NCBI GenBank assembly: GCA_028874365.1 | Contig: JAPPJZ010000021.1 | Span: forward strand, 27,468 to 91,467 | DNA length: 64,000 nt | Source of the DNA: Chloroflexota bacterium | GTDB lineage: Bacteria > Chloroflexota > Dehalococcoidia > Bin125 | Direction: 5' to 3' | Shown here: in pieces, positions 1-8,468 of the stretch | How the letters are laid out: each line of letters starts with the position of its first letter | Numbering within the stretch: the first letter of the stretch is position 1 | Made by a program: the position numbers and the translations under genes | The notes under the pieces: model-generated | What the model was told of the DNA's origin: nothing | The model's input: only the letters and a program-made list of their open reading frames with translations | Databases searched by the model: none

Positions 1-2
1 TT

Positions 3-908
3 CGGATTCACACCGATGTCGGCTATCAATGCGTGGGCGCGAAGGTGAACGGGAGACTGGCACGTCTCTCGACTCCGTTGGAGAACGGGGATGTGGTCGA
101 GATCGTGACCAGCCGCACAGCGCGCGGGCCGAGCCGCGACTGGCTGAACCCGGCGCTTGGCTACGTGACGACGCAACACGCGCGGACCAAGATCCGGCAG
201 TGGTTCAATCGGCAGGCGCGGACGGAGAACATCGCCCGCGGACGGGACGAGCTTGAGCGCGAGCTGCGTCGGCTGAGCCTGCGACTGTCGAGCGTTGAAT
301 CGGAGGTGATGGAGGCGACGCGGGCGAAGTCGATGGATGACGCGCTGGCGATGATCGGCGCGGGAGACATCACAGCGCACGCTGTGGCGCTCAAGGTGGC
401 GGCCGCGGACGAAGAGGAAGTGAGCACCGATCCGGAAATCGAGGTCGTGGAACCGGCGAGCGCTCCGAGTGCGGATGCCGTGCATGTGCTGGGCGGGTCG
501 AACATGCTGACCCGGCTCGCGCCTTGCTGTTCGCCGCAGGTTGGCGAGGAGATCACCGGGTTCATCACCCGCAGCCGCGGTGTGACGATTCATCGCAGTG
601 AGTGTCCGAACATCCTCGCGGTGGGCGAGGACGCTCGAATCGTTCCGGTTCGGTGGAACACGTTCCGAGGCATGACGGAGGCGCGGCTCGAGGTGGTGGG
701 CTGGGATCGCGTCGGACTGGCGCGCGACGTGGCGGCGATCTGCGCCGACGAGAACGTGAACATGGTCTCGTTCGTGACGGGGGAACCGGATCGCGGTGCA
801 GTCACGTTGACGTTTACGGTGGAGGTCAGCGGTCTGCGACAGCTCCAGCGCGTGATGTCAAAGCTGGATGGTGTTCACGGGGTGATGAGCGTAGATCGCG
901 AGCACTAG
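3..908 (+). CDS. relA: RelA/SpoT (p)ppGpp synthetase/hydrolase, C-terminal part (5' truncated by window edge)
   Basis: The reading frame is open from base 3, so the true start and the hydrolase and synthetase domains lie outside the window. The visible part begins in the TGS domain (HTDVGYQCVGAKVNG followed by NGDVVEIVTS), continues through a helical region and reaches the zinc-finger/RIS segment with the paired cysteines (LAPCCSPQVGEEI, then HRSECPN). It ends in an ACT domain (roughly the last 75 residues). These domains regulate the catalytic half of long RSH enzymes that make and degrade the stringent-response alarmone at the ribosome. The order TGS-helical-RIS-ACT is typical. Whether the copy is bifunctional cannot be judged without the N-terminal half. 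Confidence 0.93.
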   Translation, partial: RIHTDVGYQCVGAKVNGRLARLSTPLENGDVVEIVTSRTARGPSRDWLNPALGYVTTQHARTKIRQWFNRQARTENIARGRDELERELRRLSLRLSSVESEVMEATRAKSMDDALAMIGAGDITAHAVALKVAAADEEEVSTDPEIEVVEPASAPSADAVHVLGGSNMLTRLAPCCSPQVGEEITGFITRSRGVTIHRSECPNILAVGEDARIVPVRWNTFRGMTEARLEVVGWDRVGLARDVAAICADENVNMVSFVTGEPDRGAVTLTFTVEVSGLRQLQRVMSKLDGVHGVMSVDREH

Positions 909-919
909 GAGCGCTCGCG

Positions 920-2053
920 TCAGGGCTTGAGCGCTGCGACCAGCCGATCGATGTCGGACTCGGGCGTGTAGAAGTGTGGGGAGGCGCGCAGGCGTCCGAA
1001 GCGGACGGCGGTGATGATTCCCGAGTCCTGGAGTCGTTCCCAGGTCTCGTCGACCGTCTCTTTGGCGGCGAGTTCTTCCGGCGGGTCGAAGATGACGATG
1101 CCGCTGCGTTCTGAGTCGCTCCAGGGAGAGAACACGACGCAACCGGCGTCTTCCAGGGCCGCACGCAGGTAGGAGGTCACGGACTCCAACTGGGCCCAGA
1201 CGTTGTCAATGCCGACGTTGAGCAGATGGCGCACCGAGGCTCGCAAGCCGAGCATGGTGGCGGTTGGCGTGGCGCCGGGCTCGAAGCGTGAAGCGGTTGG
1301 CGAGAGAATCAGTTCCTCGTTACCGGCGGCGAGTCCGCCGTCCATGCTGTTTGCTCCGAGCACCGGCGGGATGAGCCCGTCGATCAGTTCTTCGCGGATG
1401 TAGAGGATGCCCGAGCCGGTTGGACCGAGCAGCCACTTGTGGCCACCTGCGGCGAGGATGTCGATGTCGTCCTCGGCCACGTTGACGGGCAGCGCGCCGG
1501 CTGACTGGATGGCGTCGACGGAGAGCAGGCCGCCGACGGCGTGAACGGCGTCGGCGATCGGTCGCAGGTTGGAGCGGAAGCCGCTGCCCCATTGCACGTG
1601 CGAGATGCCGACCAGCCTGGTTCGCTCGTTGACGGCGGAGATGATGTCTTCGGTTGGTATGCGGCCGTCTTCCTGCTGGTAGACGATGTCCAGCTCGACG
1701 CCGCGTTGCTGCAACATGTTGTAGAAGTGGCGATTCGATGGATACTCGGCGTCGGTGACGAGGACGCGGTCTCCGTCCTGCAGGTTCAGTGCGCCGGCCG
1801 AAACGGACACCCCGGTGGCGGTGTTGGGGACGAATGCGATCTCAACGGGGCTGCGTGCGCCGATCAACTCGGCCGATACCGACCGAAAGTCATCCATGTC
1901 TTCCATCCAGGTCGAGCCGAAGTAGCCGGCGCGTCCGGCCTGGTCGGCGTAGTCGTGGACGGCCTGGGCGACGTCGGCGGGCAGCGGCGAGACTCCGGCG
2001 TGGTTGAAGAAGGCGAGGCCGCTGTCGAGGACGGGGTAGGTGTTGGTGGTCAT
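920..2053 (-). CDS. Class V PLP-dependent aminotransferase / cysteine desulfurase-like
   Basis: A fold-type I PLP enzyme of 377 residues. The PLP lysine is in GGHKWLLG, and the N-terminal FFNHAGVSPLP segment is typical of the class V aminotransferase, isopenicillin N epimerase-like branch. The start at 2053 is chosen because GGAGAG lies six bases upstream; a longer frame reaching 2161 has no family-like sequence before this methionine. The gene is divergent from comM and shares its 150-bp upstream region. No Fe-S assembly genes lie beside it and no obvious catalytic Cys loop was noticed, so a sulfur-delivery role is unproven. The substrate is unknown. Confidence 0.85.
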   Translation of the reverse strand: MTTNTYPVLDSGLAFFNHAGVSPLPADVAQAVHDYADQAGRAGYFGSTWMEDMDDFRSVSAELIGARSPVEIAFVPNTATGVSVSAGALNLQDGDRVLVTDAEYPSNRHFYNMLQQRGVELDIVYQQEDGRIPTEDIISAVNERTRLVGISHVQWGSGFRSNLRPIADAVHAVGGLLSVDAIQSAGALPVNVAEDDIDILAAGGHKWLLGPTGSGILYIREELIDGLIPPVLGANSMDGGLAAGNEELILSPTASRFEPGATPTATMLGLRASVRHLLNVGIDNVWAQLESVTSYLRAALEDAGCVVFSPWSDSERSGIVIFDPPEELAAKETVDETWERLQDSGIITAVRFGRLRASPHFYTPESDIDRLVAALKP

Positions 2054-2112
2054 GGTTGGCTCTCCAACCGACAGAGTACAGACAGGCTGTGAGGCAACGA
2101 GAGGCGAAGAGG

Positions 2113-2142
2113 TTGCGCTGTGACGAATACGTGTTCTATGAT
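2113..2142 (+). promoter_or_regulatory. Predicted sigma-70-type promoter of comM
   Basis: TTGCGC at 2113-2118 and TATGAT at 2137-2142 are separated by 18 bases, about 65 bases before the comM start. This is a visual match only. The -10 overlaps one copy of the 7-mer GTGTTCT. Confidence 0.45.
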
Positions 2143-2154
2143 GCTGAAGAGACA

Positions 2155-2168
2155 AGAACACACGTTTC
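2155..2168 (+). promoter_or_regulatory. Candidate LexA/DinR-type operator upstream of comM
   Basis: AGAACACACGTTTC matches the Bacillus-type SOS box CGAACRNRYGTTYC at every position but the first. It sits just downstream of the predicted comM promoter, where a bound repressor would block transcription. The flanks carry GTGTTCT at 2131-2137 and 2175-2181, and its reverse complement AGAACAC at 2155-2161 overlaps the box. The match is seen in the sequence; LexA control is inferred. Confidence 0.35.
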
Positions 2169-2206
2169 GTGGATGTGTTCTAGCGAGCGCGAAGGGCAAA
2201 AGGGAC

Positions 2207-3760
2207 ATGCATACGCGAGTCAACGGCGGCGCGGTCATCGGACTGGATGGAGCACCGATCTGCGTGGAAGTGGATATCTCGGCCGGGATGCCCAAGACGA
2301 CGATCGTCGGACTGCCCGACGCAGCGGTCGACGAGGCGCGCGCGCGGGTGCGTTCGGCGATCCGCAATGCCGGCGCCGGTTTCCCGACGAAGCGGGTGAC
2401 GGTCAATCTGGCGCCGGCGCACATCCGCAAAGAAGGCGCGGGGTACGACCTGCCGATCGCGGTGGGGATGCTGGTCGCCACGGGTCAGGTCTGCGAGTCG
2501 GCGGTGCAAGACACGCTGTTCCTGGGGGAACTCGCGCTTGACGGTGAGCTGCGTCACGTTCGCGGTGTGCTCTCGGTGGCGGCGGCTGCACGGGACGCTT
2601 CGGTGCGGCGGATCGTGGTGCCGAGGGTCGATGCGGAGGAGGCGTCGTTGATCGATGGGATCGAGGTCGTGGCGGTCGACTCGTTGCGGGACTGGATCGA
2701 ACTGGCGACGGAGGAGCGGCCGCTGGCGGACGCGATCTGGCCGGCGACGAATCCGATGGAGGACGATCCGGGATCGGCGCACGACGGCCATGATTTCTCG
2801 GATGTCCGCGGGCAGGAACATGTGAAGCGGGCGTTGGAGGTCGCGGCGGCCGGCGGTCACAACCTGTTGATGTGCGGTCCGCCGGGCGCGGGCAAGACGC
2901 TGCTGGCCTCGTGTCTGCCAGGCATCCTGCCGCCGTTGACGACGCAGGAAGCGCTCGAGGTGACGAAGATCGCGTCGGTCGCCGGAATGACCGGTGGGAA
3001 CAGGCTGATCCGTGAACGACCGTTTCGGGCACCGCATCACACGATCTCGAATGCCGGTCTGGTCGGCGGCGGGCAGCGTCTGCGGCCGGGTGAGGTGACG
3101 ATGGCGCATCGGGGGGTGCTTTTTCTCGACGAGTTGCCGGAGTTCTCGGTTCGGGCGCTGGAGACGATGCGCCAGCCACTTGAGGACCGGCATATCACGA
3201 TCTCGCGGGCACACGGCACCGTGACGTATCCGGCTGATATCTGCCTGGTGGCAGCGATGAACCCCTGTCCGTGCGGGAACTTCGGGACGGCGCAGCACTG
3301 CACCTGCTCGGACGGCGCGGTGTACCGGTATCAGCGCCGGATCTCGGGGCCAGTGCTGGATCGCATCGACCTGTTCGTCGATGTTCCGAGGGTCGAGGTT
3401 CAGAAGCTCATGGAGTCCGCCAATGGTGCTGCGCCACCGAACGCGGAGCCTTCGTCGGACGTTCGGCAGCGCGTGGTGTCGGCGCGTCGCGTGCAGCAGC
3501 AGCGATTTGGGGAGTGCGGGCCCAATGCGAATGCGTCACTCTCGGCTCGAGAGGTGAATCAATACTGCTACGACCTGCTGGACGATCGGGCGAGGACCCT
3601 GATCCAGGAGGCGGTGGATCGGCTGAGCTTGTCAGCGCGCGGATTTCACAGGGTGCTCAAGGTGGCGCGAACGATTTCCGACCTGGCTGAGTCCGACGTG
3701 ATCACGGCTCAGCATGTTGCGGAGGCGGTCCAGTATCGGAGACGATCGAAGCTCGCGTAG
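2207..3760 (+). CDS. comM: ComM/YifB family Mg-chelatase-like AAA+ ATPase
   Basis: A 517-residue protein close to the usual length of about 507. Order: an N-terminal Lon-substrate-binding-like domain (VGLPDAAVDEARARVRSAI, then NLAPAHIRKEG), a Mg-chelatase AAA+ domain with Walker A GPPGAGKT, the family motif NPCPCGNFG, and a C-terminal helical domain. ComM is a hexameric branch-migration helicase that helps integrate donor DNA during natural transformation. The start at 2207 is chosen because MHTRVNGGAVIGLDG aligns with the family N terminus and AAAAGGG lies just upstream; the frame continues back to 2120 without family similarity. No other competence genes are adjacent. Confidence 0.93.
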   Translation: MHTRVNGGAVIGLDGAPICVEVDISAGMPKTTIVGLPDAAVDEARARVRSAIRNAGAGFPTKRVTVNLAPAHIRKEGAGYDLPIAVGMLVATGQVCESAVQDTLFLGELALDGELRHVRGVLSVAAAARDASVRRIVVPRVDAEEASLIDGIEVVAVDSLRDWIELATEERPLADAIWPATNPMEDDPGSAHDGHDFSDVRGQEHVKRALEVAAAGGHNLLMCGPPGAGKTLLASCLPGILPPLTTQEALEVTKIASVAGMTGGNRLIRERPFRAPHHTISNAGLVGGGQRLRPGEVTMAHRGVLFLDELPEFSVRALETMRQPLEDRHITISRAHGTVTYPADICLVAAMNPCPCGNFGTAQHCTCSDGAVYRYQRRISGPVLDRIDLFVDVPRVEVQKLMESANGAAPPNAEPSSDVRQRVVSARRVQQQRFGECGPNANASLSAREVNQYCYDLLDDRARTLIQEAVDRLSLSARGFHRVLKVARTISDLAESDVITAQHVAEAVQYRRRSKLA

Positions 3761-3771
3761 CCGGAGAGGAG

Positions 3772-5757
3772 ATGAGACTTATGGGCACGGACAAGTCATC
3801 GGGCGGATTTGCGCCGTTGAACTGGATAGCGCGTAGGGCGCGGTCGGCGTATCACTGTGAGATTTCATGCGACGACGCGTGCTTCCGGCCGGTTCCGAAC
3901 CGGAGCGGCAACGAGCCGTTCGCGGCGATTCTGAACCGTCGGATATCGCGGCGTTCGTTGGTCAGGGCAACCATCGCCGGAGCCCCGCTGCTGGCGCTGA
4001 GCACGTCGCCGCTTGGCTCGCAGATATTCGGTTCGGCGCCGCTGACGAACAAGGCCGACGCGGCGTTCAGCACCGTCGGCCTGGAGAGCATCCCTCACGA
4101 CAATGAGGATGTGATCAACGCGGCGGATGGCTACGGCTCGAACGTCATCATCCGTTGGGGGGACGGCGTGGTTCCGGGTGCGCCGGCGTTCAGCCTCAAC
4201 GGCCAGACTGCCGAAGCGGCGGCCAAGCAGTTCGGCTTCAACTGCGACTACAACGGCTTCTTCCCCCTGTTGCCGGGACAGAGCCAGCGCGGTCTGCTCG
4301 GGGTCAATCACGAGTACACCAGCGGAGTCGACATGTTCCCCGGTTACGACGCTGAGAACGTGACCGCCGAGCAGGCGGCGATCGAGATCGCCTCGCACGG
4401 CATGTCGGTCGTCGAGGTCTCGCGCAACGAGGACGGGTCGTGGTCGTACAACCCGTCGTCGTCGCACAACTTCCGGCTCACGGGTGAGACTCCGATGATG
4501 CTGACCGGGCCGGGCGCCGGCAGCGCCTACACCATCACGAGGGCCGACCCGACGGGCGCCGCCGTGCTGGGCACGCTGAACAACTGCGCCGGTGGCCGCA
4601 CGCCGTGGGGCACGATCCTGACCGCCGAGGAGAACTTCAACCAGTACTTCGCCAACGCCGGCGAGGAGACCCGCGCCGCCCGGTACGGGATTCCCTCGGC
4701 TGGGTCACGCCGACACTGGGAAGACTTCTATGACCGGTTTGATTTGAACGCTGAGCCGAACGAGCCGAATCGCTTCGGATACCTGGTCGAGATCGACCCG
4801 TACGACCCAACGTATGCCCCTCGCAAGCACACCGCGATGGGTCGATTCAAGCACGAGGCCGCAACGGTCACGCTGTCCGACGACGGCCGGGCAGTGGTCT
4901 ACTCGGGAGACGACGAGCGATTCGACTACGTGTACAAGTTCATCAGCAACGATCGATACAACATCTTCAGCCGCTCGGCGAACCTCGACCTGCTGTCGTC
5001 GGGCACGCTCTACGTGGCGAGGTTCAACGACGACGGCAGCGGCGAGTGGCTGCCGTTGGTCGCCGGTACCGGCCCGCTGTTCACCTGGACCAACGCCGGG
5101 ATCGCCAGTTTCACTCGTCTGGCCGCCGATGCCGTCGGTGCGACGCCGATGGATCGGCCCGAGGACATCGAGGTCAACCCGGTCAACCACCGCGTCTACA
5201 TCGCGCTGACGAACAACACTGAGCGGGCGTCAGAGGCGGTTGACGGCGCCAACCCGCGCGGTCCGAACACGCACGGACACATCCTCGAGCTGACCGAGAA
5301 CGGCGGCGACGCGGCTTCCCGGCGGTTCACCTGGGACATCTTCATCCTCTGCGGCGACCCGTCCGACTCGGATCAGGAGACCTACTTCGCCGGCTTTGAC
5401 CAGAGCGAGCTCGACTCGATCTCTGCGCCGGACAACCTGGCGGTCGACGCCAACGGCAACCTCTGGATCTCAACCGACGGTCAGCCGAGCAAGCTGGGAC
5501 AGGCGGACTCGATCTACGTGGTGCCGACGGCCGGACCGGAGCGCGGTCGAATTCGCCGATTCATGACCGGCGTGCCCGGAGGCGAACTTGCCGGTCCCGA
5601 GTTCACTCCCGACTTCGCGACGCTCTTCGTTAGCGTGCAGCATCCGGGCGAGGGCGACGGACTCGACGAGCCGTCCAGCACGTTCCCGGATGGCGACTTC
5701 CCGCGGCCGAGCGTGGTCGCGGCATACAAGAGCGACGGCGGGGTGGTCGGCACCTAG
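3772..5757 (+). CDS. PhoX-like (DUF839) exported protein with Tat signal
   Basis: A 661-residue protein of the PhoX/DUF839 family, Ca/Fe-dependent alkaline phosphatases and relatives. Recognisable elements are LLGVNHEYTSG, NNCAGGRTPWGTILTAEEN, FKHEAATV and the late DNLAVDANGNLWISTDG. A twin-arginine-type segment (NRRISRRSLVRAT) followed by a hydrophobic stretch lies about 55 residues in, so the protein is probably exported folded by Tat; the preceding 50 residues are unusually long for a signal peptide. ATG at 3772 follows GGAGAGGAG; ATG at 3781 is an alternative. No phosphate transport genes or Pho box were noticed nearby, so phosphatase activity is inferred from family only. Confidence 0.85.
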   Translation: MRLMGTDKSSGGFAPLNWIARRARSAYHCEISCDDACFRPVPNRSGNEPFAAILNRRISRRSLVRATIAGAPLLALSTSPLGSQIFGSAPLTNKADAAFSTVGLESIPHDNEDVINAADGYGSNVIIRWGDGVVPGAPAFSLNGQTAEAAAKQFGFNCDYNGFFPLLPGQSQRGLLGVNHEYTSGVDMFPGYDAENVTAEQAAIEIASHGMSVVEVSRNEDGSWSYNPSSSHNFRLTGETPMMLTGPGAGSAYTITRADPTGAAVLGTLNNCAGGRTPWGTILTAEENFNQYFANAGEETRAARYGIPSAGSRRHWEDFYDRFDLNAEPNEPNRFGYLVEIDPYDPTYAPRKHTAMGRFKHEAATVTLSDDGRAVVYSGDDERFDYVYKFISNDRYNIFSRSANLDLLSSGTLYVARFNDDGSGEWLPLVAGTGPLFTWTNAGIASFTRLAADAVGATPMDRPEDIEVNPVNHRVYIALTNNTERASEAVDGANPRGPNTHGHILELTENGGDAASRRFTWDIFILCGDPSDSDQETYFAGFDQSELDSISAPDNLAVDANGNLWISTDGQPSKLGQADSIYVVPTAGPERGRIRRFMTGVPGGELAGPEFTPDFATLFVSVQHPGEGDGLDEPSSTFPDGDFPRPSVVAAYKSDGGVVGT

Positions 5758-5800
5758 ATACGGCGTTGTGGTCAATCGTCGGTGATATCGTGACCACTCG

Positions 5801-5875
5801 GCCCCCGTAGCTCAGGGGATAGAGCACCGGCCTCCGGAGCCGGGTGCGTAGGTTCGAATCCTACCGGGGGCGCCA
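5801..5875 (+). tRNA. tRNA-Arg (anticodon CCG)
   Basis: A complete cloverleaf. The acceptor arm pairs GCCCCCG (5801-5807) with CGGGGGC (5865-5871), the anticodon stem CCGGC/GCCGG holds the loop CTCCGGA with anticodon CCG, and the T arm reads GTAGG-TTCGAAT-CCTAC. Discriminator G at 5872 is followed by an encoded CCA (5873-5875). Confidence 0.97.
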
Positions 5876-5887
5876 CGACGGCTGCGC

Positions 5888-6706
5888 TCAATCGGTTCGC
5901 CAGGTGATGAGCATCCCGTTCGACGGCGTACGCCATGTGAGCCGGTACCCCTGACTGCGGTCGAACAGGTCATCGAGGTGAGGGCGAATGCGTTCGCCTG
6001 CTGGATGTCCGGACGGTAGCCCGAGCTCGTCCAGCGCCATCCGAACGGCGTCGTCGTCGCTACTGACCCGCATTGCCGGCCAGGTGAAGGGCTCGTCAAC
6101 GACTTGAACGTCGGGCGCGATCCCGAGTTTCCAGATCACCGGCAGCAGTTCGCGAAAGCCGGGCGAGGGCTCCTCCGGCTCGCCGAAGGCGACTTCGAAC
6201 AGTTCGGCGTTCACGTTGGGCGGGGGCACGGTCCAGGTGAAGATGATGACCCGGTGGCGAGCGGCGTCATTGAGCGCGCGAACAAACGCCTCGATGTCGG
6301 ATATGAAGTAGGTGACGTCGGCAGTGATGACCAGGTCGGCCTGCACATCTTCCTCGGTCGGCCAACGTGATGGCAGGACGGTCGCGTTGTCGATGCCGAA
6401 GTCGGCGACCGCCAGTCGAAACTGCTCGCGCATCGCAGCCGACGGCTCGACGTTCAGGAGCGACCGGGCACGCAAGGCGAAGGGCAGACCGATTCGGCCG
6501 GCTCCGCCTCCGACTTCGATGACATCGTGATTGGATTTTACATAACGGAGGGCCGCTGCCAGCAAGGGTTCCGGTTCGCGGTGCGGATCGAAGCGGTAGC
6601 CGGGCGCATAGCGTTCCCAATAGGACTCATCGAACGGATTGTTGAGCCGTTGCTGTTGGCTCGCGCGCGCGAGCACCATCTCGTTGTAGTGTGCCGCGGG
6701 GTCCAT
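5888..6706 (-). CDS. Class I SAM-dependent methyltransferase
   Basis: A protein of about 272 residues with a Rossmann methyltransferase motif I (VIEVGGGAGRIGLPFA), an acidic motif around LLNVEPS, and DLVITADVTYFI in the motif II/III position. The substrate is not recognisable. The start is uncertain: ATG at 6706 is preceded by a GAGG-like site; ATG at 6763 would add 19 low-complexity residues without a clear ribosome-binding site. The open frame to 7102 runs antisense under the neighbouring cyclophilin gene and is not believed. Convergent with tRNA-Arg. Confidence 0.75.
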   Translation of the reverse strand: MDPAAHYNEMVLARASQQQRLNNPFDESYWERYAPGYRFDPHREPEPLLAAALRYVKSNHDVIEVGGGAGRIGLPFALRARSLLNVEPSAAMREQFRLAVADFGIDNATVLPSRWPTEEDVQADLVITADVTYFISDIEAFVRALNDAARHRVIIFTWTVPPPNVNAELFEVAFGEPEEPSPGFRELLPVIWKLGIAPDVQVVDEPFTWPAMRVSSDDDAVRMALDELGLPSGHPAGERIRPHLDDLFDRSQGYRLTWRTPSNGMLITWRTD

Positions 6707-6833
6707 CTCCGGCTCGCCTCGATTCGCTGTTGGCGGTTGCCTGCTGTCGGTCGGCGTCGTCATAACGTGGGGCGGTGATAGCGTAGGTCTTTGGATGCCA
6801 CCCGTCTGAACCCGGCATCGGAAGGGACGCTCG

Positions 6834-7634
6834 GTGTCGCAGCGAGGTCGCAGCGCTCGAACACGTCCCCAGCGCCTGGCGCGTCGACGGGCGGCGTCGC
6901 AAGGGTTTGACCGAGGCGGGGTTCGTCGCTCGAGGATCTTCTCTCGTCCTGTGATTGCCACGGTTGGATTGGTGTTGGCGGTCACGTTGATCGCCAGCCT
7001 GGCCGTCGTGGCGTTCGACAGCGGTGGCCCGGCTCCGACCACCGATCCCCCACCAGTCCGACGGACCGGCTCGGAAGTGGATATCGGCGCCGTCGACGGC
7101 AAGCCGCAGTGGGATCGGCCGCCCGAGTTCAGCCTGACCGACGGCGTGGACTACGTCGCTGAGATCGAGTTGGAGGGCGGCGAGATCGTCGTGCTCGACC
7201 TGTATGAGGAGCTCGCTCCGGAACACGTCAACAACTTTGTCTTCCTGGTCCGGGAAGGCTTCTACGACGAGTTGACGTTCCACCGCGTGGTGCCGGGGTT
7301 CGTCGCCCAGGCCGGTGATCCGACGGCGACGGGCACAGGCAGCGCCGGCTATACGCTGCATGACGAGCCGCTCCATGACGGCAACGAGGATGCGCTGTCG
7401 GTGACGCCAATTGGCGTTGTGTCGATGGCGCGCAGCGGCCTTGGCGCGTCTTCGTCGCAGTTCTTCATCAAGCTGGGCGACCAGGCCCATCTCGACGAGC
7501 AAGGCTTCACGGCCTTCGGCGTCGTGACCGCGGGCCTTGATCTGCTGTACGCGTTCGACTCGCGCGATCCTGCCAATGTGCCTCCGCCGCCGGCGGGACC
7601 GCAGATTGTCGAGATTCGGATTATCGAGCAATAG
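6834..7634 (+). CDS. Membrane-anchored cyclophilin-type peptidylprolyl isomerase
   Basis: 266 residues starting with GTG at 6834, eight bases after GGAAGGG. A basic N terminus is followed by one hydrophobic segment (about residues 42-62) and a Pro/Thr-rich linker, then a cyclophilin domain (FHRVVPGFVAQAGDPT, SSSQFFIKLGD, FTAFGVV). The catalytic Arg of FHR is present. The topology predicts an extracytoplasmic domain that speeds cis-trans prolyl isomerisation in exported proteins. It is followed 41 bases later by a second cyclophilin without the anchor, probably a tandem duplication with divided location. Confidence 0.9.
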   Translation: MSQRGRSARTRPQRLARRRAASQGFDRGGVRRSRIFSRPVIATVGLVLAVTLIASLAVVAFDSGGPAPTTDPPPVRRTGSEVDIGAVDGKPQWDRPPEFSLTDGVDYVAEIELEGGEIVVLDLYEELAPEHVNNFVFLVREGFYDELTFHRVVPGFVAQAGDPTATGTGSAGYTLHDEPLHDGNEDALSVTPIGVVSMARSGLGASSSQFFIKLGDQAHLDEQGFTAFGVVTAGLDLLYAFDSRDPANVPPPPAGPQIVEIRIIEQ

Positions 7635-7675
7635 CAAGCGTCGATGACGGTTGCCCAGGGAAACAGAGGTTTGGG

Positions 7676-8182
7676 ATGGCCAGCTATAGCAAGCGACCCG
7701 AGATGGCGCTCGAAGAGGGCGTCGCCTACAGCGCGACGATCGAAATGGAAGACGGCGGCACGATCGAGCTTGAACTGTGGCCGGACAAAGCGCCGGAGCA
7801 CGTCAACTCGTTCGTTTTCCTCGCCCGCGAGGGTTTCTACGACGGCGTCACGTTCCACCGGATCATCAGCGGGTTCATGGCGCAGGGCGGCGACCCGACC
7901 GGCACCGGGACCGGCGGTCCCGGCTACAACGTGCCGGCCGAGTTCAACGACACCGCGCACGTCGAAGGCGTGCTCTCGATGGCTCGGGCGCAGGACCCGA
8001 ACTCGGCGGGCAGCCAGTTCTTCATTTGCAACGCAGACGCGACGTTCCTCGACCGGCAGTACACCGCATTTGGCAAGGTGACGTCGGGGATGGAAGTGGT
8101 GCACGCATTTCCGGAGCGCGACCCGCAGCGGGCGCGTGAGCCAGGGCCGGCGATGAAGTCGGTGACGATCAGCGAGTCGTAG
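7676..8182 (+). CDS. Cytoplasmic cyclophilin-type peptidylprolyl isomerase
   Basis: 168 residues, a single cyclophilin domain and no signal peptide. Catalytic and binding motifs are FHRIISGFMAQGGDPTGTG, GSQFFICNAD and YTAFGKVTSGMEVV. It catalyses prolyl isomerisation, presumably in the cytoplasm, as a folding helper. It lies in the same direction as the anchored paralogue at 6834-7634 and aligns with it almost throughout the catalytic domain, so the two probably arose by tandem duplication and may share a transcript. Confidence 0.93.
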   Translation: MASYSKRPEMALEEGVAYSATIEMEDGGTIELELWPDKAPEHVNSFVFLAREGFYDGVTFHRIISGFMAQGGDPTGTGTGGPGYNVPAEFNDTAHVEGVLSMARAQDPNSAGSQFFICNADATFLDRQYTAFGKVTSGMEVVHAFPERDPQRAREPGPAMKSVTISES

Positions 8183-8201
8183 TCAGCGAAGAGCGGACGC
8201 C

Positions 8202-8456
8202 ATGTCCTCACAGCCGCCCCAGATTCCACCGATTCCGCCGGTCGCGGTGGTGCTGCGCGTGGTCTCGATCCTGGGGATGGGCCTGACCTTCTCCGGCTGT
8301 GTGCTGGCGATGGTCGCGGCCGAGTGGTGGTGGGCGATCGGCACGGGGATCGCGTTCGTCCCGTTCATGCTGATGATGGGCATCGTCGACCGGCTGATTC
8401 CGGACGTATCGGAATGGGCGGCGGACAACACCCCGCCGAACGAACGCGAGTCCTGA
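8202..8456 (+). CDS. Small two-helix membrane protein
   Basis: 84 residues with a Pro-rich start, two predicted membrane helices (about residues 14-38 and 44-62) and a charged tail (PPNERES). GAAGAGCGG lies upstream of the ATG. It follows the cyclophilin gene by 19 bases in the same direction. No family is recognised. Its only clear property is membrane insertion; an accessory role with the anchored cyclophilin is speculation. Confidence 0.6.
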   Translation: MSSQPPQIPPIPPVAVVLRVVSILGMGLTFSGCVLAMVAAEWWWAIGTGIAFVPFMLMMGIVDRLIPDVSEWAADNTPPNERES

Positions 8457-8468
8457 GTCCGGACGACG

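Noticed and set aside
5801..5875. tRNA-Arg as an integration site for a mobile element
   Set aside because: No integrase and no duplicated tRNA 3' end were found nearby.
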